Assembly (NCBI RefSeq): GCF_000283155.1 | Contig: NW_004454177.1 | Location: 27,821,113 to 27,885,112, forward strand | Direction of reading: 5' to 3' | DNA from: Ceratotherium simum simum | Taxonomy: Eukaryota > Chordata > Mammalia > Perissodactyla > Rhinocerotidae | DNA length: 64,000 bases | Shown here: positions 10,564 through 21,967 of the stretch, piece by piece | Position numbering within the stretch: position 1 is the first letter of the stretch | How the letters are laid out: each line of letters starts with the position of its first letter | The notes under the pieces: generated by a model | What the model saw: only the letters and a program-made list of their open reading frames with translations | Told to the model about the DNA's origin: nothing | Databases searched by the model: none | Program-made: the position numbers and the translations under genes

Positions 10564-13500
10564 CTACAATATAGAAATCAATGGGGAAATGAGTTACAAG
10601 TGGGTCATTTTTTGAAGATTAACTCTTCATCTGAAGGCTACTTTACTGCAACATGGCAAGTAGAAAGCAATTATTTGTATTCATTCCATCTCATTCTGAA
10701 ATAAAATGACAGACTTCTCTTTTTGGGGTATTCAAAAGCAACTGAAATGAGTTTTTCAGTAAAATTGTGAATTTTGGATCGGTATCTTCATAATCTAGGT
10801 TAATAACACCACCACAATACTGTGTACATTCAAACTGGGAAATAAGAGAGTTTGTAGGAGAGATTTTCTGTTAAGAATGTGTAGGACTTCTCTCAAGGCC
10901 AGCTTTGAGAAAAGAGGAACAGATTGGGCTGGCACATGCCAATGCTACTGGTAAAAGGTATTTATACCTAAACCAGTGCCATAATCTGCATTTTACATTA
11001 TGAGAAAAAGAGTAGTAGGAATTGTTTCAGAACATTATAACGTAGTCATTTTGTTTCAGATTATCCCAAAGGTAAGCTTTGCTACAAGGAATTGGTATTG
11101 TTTCACCCTATCAAACCAACTTCATTCCGAATACTACTTTGGCGAGTGGGATTTTGTTCAGATATGAAAAATTCTCCCCAAGTCACTTTTTGCTTTGTAA
11201 GCTGTGAGGACTTTTTCTGACTACCCTTCTATTCTTCACTCCCCCACCCCCCAAAACATGCATGCATGCACAGATACAAAACTAGACATAAAAATTACAA
11301 GGCAGTTGCTCCAATCTGTAATCATTCTATTCAGCAAGTACTTGAGAGGTTTCTGGTCAGGTAGGAAACCCTTGATAATCTGAACAAGCATTGAAACCAA
11401 AGAACTTGAAGCATAACCCTTACGAAACGGAGAAACTGGCCCTCCACTTTGACATAATTGAAATGGGAAGGGCTGTGAACCGTGACGCTGTAGGAGTTTA
11501 GAGTCTGCCTCTGAAACACACAGAGCTGTGAAATCTGGGATGGCTGAGGATGAGGAAAATAAGAGAGGAGTCAAGAATGGGGAACACGAAACTTGAAGAA
11601 TGTAAAGAACGTAGCTCCAAAGTAGTGGACAATGTAAAGCAGAATCCTTCACCAAGTGGCTTTCTGCTTCTTTCATCAGGCTTTTTGATACTTCTCAAAG
11701 AACTCACATGCTTGTGTGTCTAATTCTTTTAAACCAAAAGTTAAAAATGTTGAATAAAAATGAATAACATTATATCTGGATTTTTCTTTCTTTTTGAAGT
11801 TCTGTAGACAGAACTTATATGGCAGACATATAAACGGGTTGAATGTCATTATCATTAAGATAGGCTCCAGGATTGAGAGGGCAGTCATATGTGTCTATTG
11901 AAATATACAGCAAATACTGCTGTACACATACTTATTAAATAAACATTTCCATGTTTAAAATTAACAAGTCATGTTCAAATAAAATCCATTTCTATAAGAT
12001 ACTTGCTTATTTTTATAAGAGGTAAGTAATTTGATAAGTAAATAATAATAAAGAGGTAAAGAATTTGATTCCAGCCCCCAAGTGTGAGTATTAAACAATA
12101 TTATCTTTGATGTCAGCATGATTTTTCACTTTGCCACCTAAACGTGACCATTTTGTGATGACAACAACACACAGTTCAATAATCTCATGAGCAAGCTTCA
12201 TAAACAGCACCACGGAATTGAGTGTGAGTCCAACATTTGATTCGTAGACCCTCAGTAGGAGGCAGGAATCATTTCACTTCAGCATCTCAGAGGAGGGAAA
12301 TATAGAGATACCTGAGCAATGGTCACCTTCCAGCAATGGCCCCAACATGCAACCCTGAATGATGAGTACAACAGAGCCAAGTCTCTCTGTGTCCAACAAT
12401 TTTGATGTCCCATTCACAGTTTTCAGCTAAGTCCTCCCTCCTCGAGGCCCAGCACATTTCTTCACGCCCAGTAAGATATACATGGCAGGGATGAAGGGCA
12501 GCTTCCGACCTCAAGCAGAACTTCACAATCCTGCTGTCCCATGGCGGGTGAGCTGCTTGTTACACCCCAGGAGGCTGTGCTCACACATCAGGTCCAACGT
12601 GGGCTCTCTGTCTCTTTCCCTCTTTAACATACTGTCCCATTTCTTAGAATCCACTTCCTGCTTATTCTGTCCTGCTATACTCGAGTCCTTGGAAACTAAC
12701 CTCTTGTTTTCTTGGAATCTCTGGCTTCTTATAGACTTTTGGCAACTGGGTAAAAGCTGTGCTTATCTTACTTCTTATTTATCTAGTACCCAGCACAATG
12801 CCTGGCACAAAGAAGGTGCTCCATAAATATTTGTTGAAAGATTGAGGGGAGAGGCAGATCTAAAAATGACTTTCAGTTTGCTATCTGTCTGCATCTTGGG
12901 ATCCAATGTGCCCCCATCCTAACTCAGTTCTCAGTCCTGGTTTCTCCTGTACGGCCCTGTCTCGGAGGCTCCCATGAACCAGACAGAAACCTGAGCTAAA
13001 TATAACAACTGAAGCTCTGCACTCGAATTCCACCTCAATCCCTCAGGTCGAAACAAAGAGCTTCTGTAGTTCCTTTAGAGGCCAAGCAGGGGAGAAAATT
13101 TATGGCCCACCAGTAAACAGAGTAAAATCTTGTTTATCTGAGGTTTGTGAGAGAACTTAAAATGTACACTTTACACAACCACTTGTCATTTGCTTCAAAA
13201 TGCTGAGGCATCTGGGATCTGCCTCTCTCCTATCATGATCTGAGAAGACACCGGCTTGGCTAGGATCTGTCCAGGTCTGGTGTAGGCCTGACTGTCTGTG
13301 AGGGGGCCCACGGACCACTTGAGACTTATCGTACCCACTGAAATTCTCATTATCTTTTTACACATACTATCAAAGAACATTTTTTGAGATACCAATTATT
13401 CCTGTGGGTTTCTGGAAATTTAAATTTTCTATATAAAAGATGTTTTAAGGAAATAACTTGTCTCTCTAGTTGTAGTCAGCTGTTAAAGAAATGACTGAAT

Positions 13501-15164
13501 TCCCTCTCTCTGCACAGCACCAGCTGTAGTCTGTGGAGGTTAAAAGATAAGGGAGGCAGTCTTTTCAGCTGAATGGTAAATTACTCTTTAAAAACCTCCA
13601 AATTGGCTTAAAAATTATCTGGCTATCTAAGAAGAGTATAAGTGGTAGCCTTAATGACAAATATAAAAAGCAAGTAGACACACCGACAAATGCTTAGAAA
13701 ATGTTAAGTAAAAAAAGTAGAAATAAAACCCTATAGCTAAATGATTATAATGACGTGAAACAATGTATATGCATGAATGAACATGGGGAAAAGAAAAAAT
13801 AGATAAGATTAGGAAAAAACTGTAGAAAGAACATAAAGAATTGTTGGATTTGGCGACATTTTCTGTGATGTTATTTAAATCTTCATTTCTGAAAAAGAAG
13901 TTTCGCTGTATTAATTGTGGAAACAGAGGAACAAGTATTTATAATTAAATAATAAAAAGGTCTTGCATTAAACAAGAGACTCAAAGTAGCATTTTTAAAA
14001 AAAGTATTGGTCAGGCTTTAGGTTGAAAGAAAATTCCATGGAAATCTAGAAAAGAAATGAGTGAATTCGCTTGGGGCACCTGGCTGTTATGAACCAACGT
14101 CTTTTCTTTCCTTTTTTTTTGTACAGAACTTAGACTCATATAAAATGTGGGTGCCTAATACAAGAAATAGTTTAGATTATCATTCAATGCAGTGGCTTTT
14201 TTTAAAAGAAGGTTGTTGGTCTTTCTTTTTCTGATATTTTTTAGTCCAAAACTGTCATTCTAGCATTCATATTTTAATTCAACCACTCACAAAAATGCTC
14301 CACATTTAAATCACAGGAAAGAAGCATTTCCAGTGCTGGCACGAAAGGAGATAGCATTTAGAATTATGCACGACAGACATAATGTTGCAGAAAATTTTGG
14401 AAATATGTGGCTTGAATGTTCAAAAAAGACAAGAGGGGAAGGGAAAATAGAGCAGATAAAGGATATTTGTAATTGTTAGGTTCACGGTGCTATCCCTTGC
14501 TTGGACATTCATCTCTTCCAGCATAAATGTTTTCTACCTGTCCATCTTCAAACTGTCAGTAAAGTATGGTCTTGACTTATAGGTGTTAAAATCGATTTTA
14601 AAAAATCTCAAATTTAATAGAACGAGAGCCTGTATTTATTTATTTGTCAGGTTAAGCAGGTAGTTCATTACCTGCCAACTATTCTGCTACTCTGATTGCC
14701 TCCAATGAAGTGAATTTGTGCTAACTGCGGGGGTTGAGGAATTTCTGAGCCCACAGCTCACCTACTGAAAAGTAAACAAAGACATGTAAGATTCAATTCA
14801 CACAATAGTCGGGAAGCCCTCAAATGATGGAAGGATCTGGTTATTTTAGTCCGAGGCTGTGGCTTGTTGATCCATAGGTAAAAGCCACTGAGCTTATTAC
14901 ACATTTCTTCTCTCTTCCCCATTCCAGAAAAATCCGAGAATGACACAATAAGAGGAAACTCTTCTCTCGCTGTCAACGATGGAAAACATATTATAGAAAT
15001 GCCAAGAACTTTATACACCATCATCATGCACATAGGGCAGTTGCTTGGCCAAAAAATTCATTTGGAGACGTTCCAGCAGTAACTATGTGAATTTTACATG
15101 GTGATAAATACTACTGAGGGTCGAGTGCCATGCAACACACTGCAATCTGTGCAACAGCTCTCAC
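10564..15164. other. FAT3 intron between exons e and f
   Basis: 4.6 kb. Apart from an L2 fragment near 12.63-12.85 kb I recognise no element. AT-rich, with short open frames lacking family signatures. Confidence 0.8.
12630..12845 (+). repeat. L2 LINE 3' end fragment
   Basis: Ends 'tagtacccagcacaatgcct' then 'ggtgctccataaatatttgt' and 'tgaaagattga', the classic L2 3' terminus; the preceding 150 bp fits the L2 3' UTR. Confidence 0.75.
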
Positions 15165-15375
15165 CTGCTTCTATGGTATATATGAGTTCTGCATTTTCCC
15201 CTTTGTCTTTGTCCAAAGCCGTCACTTGCAGAACAGCTGATCCCAGAGCAGCAGATTCAAACACAGATGCTTCATACAGTGGGTTGGTAAAATAAGGACT
15301 GTGATCATTAGCATCTTCCACATTCACAATGACTCGGGCCAAGTTTCTTCGATATGGAAACTCCTGATCTCTGAC
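15165..15375 (-). CDS. FAT3: FAT3 internal exon e: cadherin linker and start of next repeat
   Basis: Starts [11 protein letters not shown], completing one repeat, then the linker [11 protein letters not shown], a near-canonical DxNDN with histidine in the last place, then the first half of the next repeat (ATALGSA-like loop, [12 protein letters not shown]) and ends YTIEAG. The acceptor is 'ttgcctaaag' and the donor GTGAGA. Length 211 nt, phase 0 in and phase 1 out, splitting a glycine codon that is completed by the giant exon (reads [11 protein letters not shown]). The sequence after IEAG in the open frame is intron. About 4.6 kb of intron separates it from the giant exon. Confidence 0.88.
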
Positions 15376-15445
15376 CTTTAGGCAAAATACAAGAAGCAGT
15401 AGGACTAAAATCTTAAATTGCAATCAACTCACATGGCTATGTCTG

Positions 15446-15530
15446 TGGTGAAAACAAAATGAGATAACGCACACAAAGTGCTTGACCCAGTCCCAAGCAC
15501 ACAGTAGGTGCTCAATAAATGGTGGTATAA
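15446..15530 (+). repeat. MIR 3' fragment
   Basis: Contains 'atgagataacgcac', 'aaagtgcttgacccagt' and 'gtaggtgctcaataaatgg', the MIR 3' region in order. Confidence 0.65.
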
Positions 15531-15798
15531 TCAAGTCAGGACACTGTGAACAAATAGAGAGCAGGGGCCACATCATCTTTATTGCTCAGCCTTATGCCTG
15601 GCCTGTGGTCTGTGCTCAGTCTGTGTTTGTGGAACTGATGCCTGGATATCACAAACACAGCACGTTCCTCTGCCCCACAACCCCCAGCCACTACCCCCTT
15701 ATCATTTGTGTATACAGCTGCTAACGGAACAGTGGATGGAGGCCCTTCTGAAGGGGAAACTAAATAGTGGAATTAATGAATGCAATGTAGGCATTGTC

Positions 15799-15965
15799 AT
15801 TCATTCATTCATTCAACATACATTTACTATCACCTATTATCTGTCAAGTCCCTGGCTTGACTCTGGAGTTTGAGCAGTGAATTAGATATAGTCCTTGCCC
15901 TTGAGAAGCTAATAGTTGAGTGGCGAATACAAACAAGTAAATAGATAGGCATAAGGCCAGGTGGT
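15799..15965 (-). repeat. L2 LINE 3' end fragment
   Basis: Opens with (attc)n 'attcattcattcattcaac', then 'tttactatcacctatta' and 'tccttgcccttgagaagcta', the antisense L2 3' end. Confidence 0.7.
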
Positions 15966-16782
15966 AAGTGCCAGGATGGGAGTGAGTAGTAAGAGTATCC
16001 TAATCTAGCATTCAACTTCTTCGGAGAGGCAACAAAAACAAGTAGAAGTGGTAAAATGGTGGTGGTGGCGTGGCGCACATATTATGGGCAAGAAGAGCCA
16101 ATACATACAAGGCCCAGACTGAGAGGGAACACCGATTGCTGGGAAGATGAACAGAATCTAAACTTCTAAAATGTGAGACCCCCACTGTGACTTCACCAAA
16201 GAACCTTGCCTGACTGCTTTCAAGTTTCCCCTGGTTTGCGTATGGCAGAAGCTCGCAAATAATCAATTCTTTCACTCTAACCGCATGATTTTGCTATAAT
16301 TTTATGTAGGACTAATCAAATGTGCGCTTTCCGTTTGCTCAATTTTAGATTCCATAACTTCAGAGAGATGTGAAGAAATTAGAAAATATACCGAGAAGAG
16401 CCATCAAAGGGAAAGGGGTTTTCAGAAATAGTTCCTAGAAGGAAGGAGCAAAAATGACTAAAATGGCTTAGGTTGGAGAAAGGCAGCATAAAGGAATTGT
16501 TTGCTCTAAATATTCAATTACATACATGATAAATGGGACAGAGTGACCAAACTGAATTTTGAGTTTGTTAAGGAAAGAATGAACAGAAATGACTTGAAGA
16601 ATTGTGAGAATGGAGTTAGTCACTGGCATAATGTTTCCATCCCTGAAGAAATCACGCAAAAGTAACCCAGTGAGTGTGCTGAATTTCCCTGCCTGTAAAC
16701 TGGCCTGCCACACTCAAAGACCAAGCTGGATTCCGTATTTAGGGATTACTGAAATCTAAGTCTGTTCCAACCTAATGTCCAA

Positions 16783-16875
16783 GGGTGCAAGGACTTTGTC
16801 TCTTATATCCTCAGTGCCTTGAATGGAGCTTGGTACCCAATGAGAAATATCTGTTGAATGAATGAATGAATTTGA
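16783..16875 (+). repeat. L2 LINE 3' end with (TGAA)n tail
   Basis: Reads 'aaggactttgtctcttatat', 'cctcagtgcc', then 'tctgttgaatgaatgaatga', the L2 terminus including its (TGAA) repeats. Confidence 0.7.
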
Positions 16876-17802
16876 TGATCCTTATGAGTCCCTCTTCTGT
16901 TTCCTGGAGTCTCAGCTGGAAGCCATAGCCAAGGGCACACGCTCAAGTTTCCTCTTGTCCAGGAAGTTTTCCAGGCTTGGGAAGGAGGAGCAGCACTTAG
17001 TGGAACATTACTTTCAGCTGCTTGGGAATTGGTAGCATCTTCGTGTATTTCAGAGCCAATCAGTACACAAGATGAAGTCTCTGTCATCCTACCTGATCTT
17101 AAGGAACTTTAGGCAGTGGCTGTGGAACTGCCCATAGGGTTTTTGAGTGGCTAAAGGGACAGATTTTAGGCCATAAACTAATCAAAGATGTTTCTTATTA
17201 ATCTCTACTTCCCAATTATGTGAACTTGGCAAACTTCACTCTAAAATTAAAGGCAGCTTCTCCTACATAATTTGGAGGCCCCATGAACCCAAAATCAGAC
17301 TTAACACTCTCTGCAGTTTTGTGTGTTTTGGGATGAAGTCCAATGGCAACGCAATAAGTAATAAATCAGTTCTCTAAATGCTTCCAAGGACTGAGCATTG
17401 CATAGGTTGAGTAAATGATTACCCTTGTGATTAACTTCTCAAGGAACTTCTTTTAAACTTTTCCACAAAATCTTCTGGATGTGAATCAATACTACAGCCT
17501 GGGAGATTTACAGAAACATAGCCTGTTCCTTCCCTCTCAAGTCAGCCTGTCAGCAGCATTTACTGAACAGCCACTGTCTGCAGAACTCACTAATATTTCA
17601 GTTTGGCAAAAATATGGAGTCGCTATCTAACTCTAGTAATTCCTCACTGAAATAAAAGGCAAAATGAATGCAACCCTGCTGTGAAAGACCAAATTTACTA
17701 CTACTTACAAAATTTAAGGGCCCTGTGCTTCTGAAGATTAAGATGTGTGTCTTGAATGGTCAATGATTCTGCTAGGAGAGCAAATTAGCAGTTTGGTCCT
17801 AC

Positions 17803-18078
17803 CATTATGTTGAGAATGTGCTTGTCCTGAGCCTCATGGTCCAGTCTTTCGGCAGTGTAGAGCACGCCAGTGCTGGGGTCAATCCGGAATTTTCTCATAC
17901 TGACGGAGTCGATGCTGCTGTGGACAGTATAGCTCAGCTTGTGCTTCTCATCTCTATCTGTGGCTTCAATCTGCAGTATCTCTGTATCTGGAAGCACATC
18001 CTCGGAAATTGTCACATCGTAATTTGGCTGAGAGAATTCTGGGCCATTATCATTATTATCCAGCACTTTGATGAATAC
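17803..18078 (-). CDS. FAT3: FAT3 internal exon d: one linker and most of a cadherin repeat
   Basis: Starts [15 protein letters not shown], containing a canonical calcium linker, and continues through a repeat with the motifs [16 protein letters not shown] and LDHEAQD, ending HILNIM. The acceptor is 'ttaaccatag'. The donor is GTAGGA, the weakest of the eight because +4 and +6 differ from the GTAAGT consensus. Length is 276 nt (92 codons), phase 0 at both ends, so skipping it would keep the frame. It joins directly to the exon at 33141-33280 (reads VAVTQ then VFIKV), which shows that no coding exon is hidden in the 15-kb intron before it. Confidence 0.88.
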
Positions 18079-18660
18079 CTATGGTTAAAAGAAGACAAGA
18101 GTGATGACCGATGCCAATTCACTCATTGCTAGTAAAAGAGGCCTCCTCCCTCTTTCCTCCCTCCATGTCTCTGGATCCTAGCTTCTAGCAGCTATCTCAA
18201 TATGTAGGAAGATCTCATATGAAAACACTCTGTAATTAGAGGTTGACAATAAACCAGTAGTTCACATTAGCAGGAACATAAACTATGAGCTGATCAATAT
18301 TATCACTATTAATTGAATAGCTGAGACTGCCCCAGGGGGTGATAATTCAATAGGATTATTTGAGGCACAATGTAAGAGAGCACAAGGTGACCTTAGGTTG
18401 TTAAATTCCTATTATCTTAAGTTCTTGTTATGGGCTGCCTATAGCAGGCTTGATGGGGAGGCAGTGACAGGATGGGAAGAGTAACAGAGAAGAGGCAGAG
18501 GAAAGGAAGGAGGGACCACAGAAGTGGCATTCTCAGAGCAATCCGAGCTTCTCAACTGCAGCGTCCACACACTGCGGCTCTCCTTCAGATAGGAGGTGGC
18601 TAGCAAAGAATGTGGTACTAACGACAGCTAAAATATGAAGTTCTCAAGTTCTTTTCTTTT

Positions 18661-18902
18661 TTTTTTTTTTTTATGAGAAAGATCAGCCCTGAGTTAACAT
18701 CCATGCCAATCCTCCTCCTTTTTCTCTCCAAAGCCCCAGTAGATAGTTGTATGTCATAGTTGCACATCCTTCTAGTTGCTGTATGTGGGACACTGCCTCA
18801 GCATGGCCGGACAAGCAGTGCGTTGGTGTGGGCCCCGGAAACGAATCCGGGCCGCCAGTAGTGGAGCATGCGCACTTAACCGCTAAGCCACAGGGCCGCC
18901 CC
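18661..18902 (-). mobile_element. ERE-type tRNA-derived SINE, copy 2
   Basis: Same family and orientation as copy 1: poly-T at the left, 'gatcagccctgagttaacat', 'gtagatagttgtatgtcata', and a tRNA-like head ending 'aaccgctaagccacagggcc'. The target duplication is only approximate (ttttctttt on each side). Confidence 0.9.
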
Positions 18903-19120
18903 ATTGTTTTCTTTTATAAAGCATTTTATTATAAAAATTTTCAGGAAGATATAAAAGTAATAGTTTAATGAACTCTCATGTATTCATCACTCAGCTTTGA
19001 CAATGATCAATTGATGGCTAATCTTGGTTTGTCTATATATCCATTCATCCCCATCTGCTCCCCCATATTATTTTGAAGCAAATCCCAGTGATCATATAAT
19101 TTCAGTATGTATCTCTGAAA

Positions 19121-19150
19121 GATACACACACACACACACATGCACACACA
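19121..19150. repeat. (AC)n microsatellite
   Basis: Alternating ac run broken once by 'atgc'. Confidence 0.85.
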
Positions 19151-19384
19151 AAATGCCATTATTGCATCTAAACAGAGAAAACAGTAATTCCTTAATATCA
19201 TTAAATATTCTGTTAGTGTTCATATTTCTATAATTTTTTAACATGTTATATATGTTTGTATACATATGTATATATATTTCATAAAATGATTAAATATTAT
19301 TAAAATATGATTATATTTTAATCATGATATGCAAGTAAGGTCCAAACATTGCATTTGGTTGACATGTCCTTAAACTATCTTTTT

Positions 19385-19625
19385 TTTGGGGGGGAAGAAG
19401 ATCAGCCCTGAGCTAACATCCAATGCCAACCCTCCTCTTTTTTGCTGAGGAAGATTGTCCCTGGGCTAACATCCATGCCCATCTTTCTCTACTTTATATG
19501 GGACGCCACCACAACACGGCTTGACATGTGGTGCGTAGGCGTGCGCCCAGGATCCGAACCTGCGAACCCTGGGCACCTGAAGAGGAGCCCACGCACTTAA
19601 CTACTGTGCCACTAGGCCGGACCAG
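19385..19625 (-). mobile_element. ERE-type SINE, copy 3
   Basis: A related but older ERE variant: 'aagaagatcagccctgagct', 'gcttgacatgtggtgcgtag', 'gatccgaacctgcgaaccct' and a head ending 'ctactgtgccactaggccgg'. Flanked by cttaaactatctttt (from 19369) and cttaaattatctttt (from 19626), one mismatch. Confidence 0.88.
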
Positions 19626-19640
19626 CTTAAATTATCTTTT

Positions 19641-19859
19641 TTTTTTTTTTTTTTTAAAGATTTTATTTATTCAGTTTTTTCCCCCCAAAGCCCCAGTAGA
19701 TAGTTGTATGTCATAGGTTCACATCCTTCTAGTTGCTGTACGTGGGACTCGGCCTCACGTTGGACGGAGAAGTGGTGCCTCGGGGCGCTCCCGGGATCCG
19801 AACCCGGGCCGCCAGCATCAGAGCGCGTGCACTTAACCGCTAAGCCACGGAGCCGGCCC
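19641..19859 (-). mobile_element. ERE-type SINE, copy 4, inserted in the target copy of copy 3
   Basis: Directly abuts copy 3. Poly-T at the left, 'gtagatagttgtatgtcata', B box within 'cgggatccgaacccgggcc', and a head ending 'aaccgctaagccacggagcc'. Its flanks are aaattatctttt at 19629 and 19860, perfect, so it landed in the right-hand duplication left by copy 3. Confidence 0.9.
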
Positions 19860-21264
19860 AAATTATCTTTTAATTTATAGGTTCTCCCTCTCTCTTTTTC
19901 TATTTCCCTGCAATTTTTATGTTGTTATGATTGGCATTGAATAAACTGAACCATTCTCTCTTTAATTCCCACAGTCTGAATTTTGCTTATTGCATCCCTG
20001 TGGTTTTGTTCTACACGTCCTCTGTCCCTGGTACCCTGTATTCCTTATAAATTCGTAGTTTGATCTAGGATGCTTGATAAGCTTCAACTTCAATTTCCTT
20101 TTTCTTCTTCTCTTTTTATTTTGACAAAAATTCCTCATGGGTGATATAGTGGACTTCCACCCGGAGAGACATAATATCTTGTTCTTTCTCTTGTTCTGTG
20201 ATATTAGCAACCATTGATGATAATTACATAGGTATCATTAATTCATTAAAAATTGCAAAATAGTAATGTTTTAGTTCTATGATTTCTTCCTCACTTATTA
20301 GTTAGAATAATTCTAAAAAGAAATTCCTTTTTAATTATTTGGTTACTCTGAAGTACACTTCACATAGGAAAGGCAGGATAAATACTTAATTCTTTTCCTT
20401 TATTTATCATTTCAAAATAATGAGTTGGTTCTCCAGCTCTTCTCAAATTGACCAATGAGGTGCTTTTCTCAAGCATCATTATGAGCTCATGAGTTTAGTC
20501 ACATCTAATATGCTCCTGTCCATCGCAGTTGCTATACTTATCAGTGCACAAATGGTCCTTCCTTGGCCAATGGGAGCCTCTTTACGTTGGCCCTTGAGAT
20601 GTTCCGACACAATCCTAGTAGTCTTTGATAGCTTCCTTGCTTTCTAATAATTGATACTGGTAATTTTTTCTATGGTCACCTTGTACATTTTCTGCCCCAT
20701 CCCTGAATTATCCATTTCTCCAAAAAGCCTTGGTTTCTTTTTAATTAGAAATGGCATTTAGAGACCATGATCTGGTGCTAGGAATGTTCATTGCTGTTGG
20801 ATTTGCTACTGTGTCTAGGTTTTTTTCAGTGGACAGAGTCGGCAAAGTTTTTTGTTGTTAATAATTTTTTCATGAGTTTCTACTGATACTTCCAATTCAA
20901 AATTATGGCATCCAGGTTTTTACTTAATCTCATTCTTTTTACATCTGTAGCTCCTTTCTCCCATGCTGAAATTTCTCACGCTCAGTGACGTCATAATTAT
21001 TCATTACTTTATCTGAAACACACACACAAGCCTCAGAATAACAACACCAACATTGTTACTATAATTACATTATAATTATAATCATTCAAAACAATTTAAT
21101 ATTATTTTGCAGTTCTTTTTGTCCTCCACTAGGGATATACAGTCAAATTAGTATGTTTAAAGTCACTTAGAATAGTTCTTCTTTGTGTAGATATGCTACC
21201 AGTTGGATACACATATATGTTCATTTGCTTCCATTTACTTTCCAAGTTTAGACTTGCTTTTTTT

Positions 21265-21510
21265 TTTGAGGAAGATTAGCCCTGACCTAACATCTGTTGC
21301 CAATCTTCCTCTTTTTCTTTTTTCTCCCCTAAGCCCCAGTACATAGTTGTATATCCTAGTTGTAGGTCCTTCTAGCTTTTCTGTGTGGGACACTGCCTCA
21401 GCATGGCTTGATGAACGGTAGTAAGTCTGTGCCCAGCATCTGAACCGGCGAACCCTGGGCTGCTGAAGCAGAATGCGGGAACCTAACCACTATGCCACTG
21501 GGCCGGCCCT
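21265..21510 (-). mobile_element. ERE-type SINE, copy 5
   Basis: Poly-T, 'gaggaagattagccctgacc', 'ccccagtacatagttgtat', and a diverged head ending 'ccactgggccggccct'. Flanking duplication agacttgcttttttt at 21250 and 21511. The head carries several substitutions, so it is older than copies 1 and 4. Confidence 0.88.
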
Positions 21511-21749
21511 AGACTTGCTTTTTTTAACATTTATTTTTGTTTTATATTACTTGTAAAAGTGCCAATGCTAAATTTACAAAAACGTTATAGTCAAAGAAGT
21601 TGAGCTTCTATATCTTTCTCCTTCACTGTATTCCCTCCTTTTCCCACAGGTAATCATTTTATTAATGTTATGTTTCATCCATCTATTTTGTTAATATAAA
21701 CATATTGTATACATTTTTACCCAACATGCTATTTCACTTAACATTATAT

Positions 21750-21967
21750 CAATGGTTCACAATTGGGGAAGACTTTGTCCCCCAGGGGACATTAGGCAAT
21801 GTCTGGAGACATTTTTGGTTGTAACAACTAGGGAAAGGGGTGTTCCTGCAATCTAGTGGGTAAAGGGCAAGGATGCTGCTAAACATCCTAAGATGCAAAA
21901 GACAGCCCCCTGCAACAGAGAACTATCTGACTCAAAATGTCAACAGTGTCACCACTGAGAAACTCTG
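21750..21967 (+). mobile_element. MER5A hAT-Charlie DNA transposon
   Basis: Starts 'caatggttcacaattgggg', continues 'caggggacattaggcaatgt', 'ctaaacatcctaagatgca' and ends 'gagaaactctg', in good agreement with MER5A. A perfect 8-bp target duplication cattatat stands at 21742-21749 and 21968-21975, inside L1 sequence. Confidence 0.92.

Larger units (their letters stand above)
15376..17802. other. FAT3 intron between exons d and e
   Basis: 2.4 kb with a MIR tail near 15.45-15.53 kb, antisense L2 near 15.8-15.96 kb and a sense L2 tail near 16.78-16.88 kb. 16.1-16.75 kb and 16.9-17.8 kb show nothing recognised. Confidence 0.8.

Noticed and set aside
11236..11676. Minus-strand open frame of 146 codons in the intron between exons e and f
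   Set aside because: No domain or composition signal; the neighbouring exons join without it.
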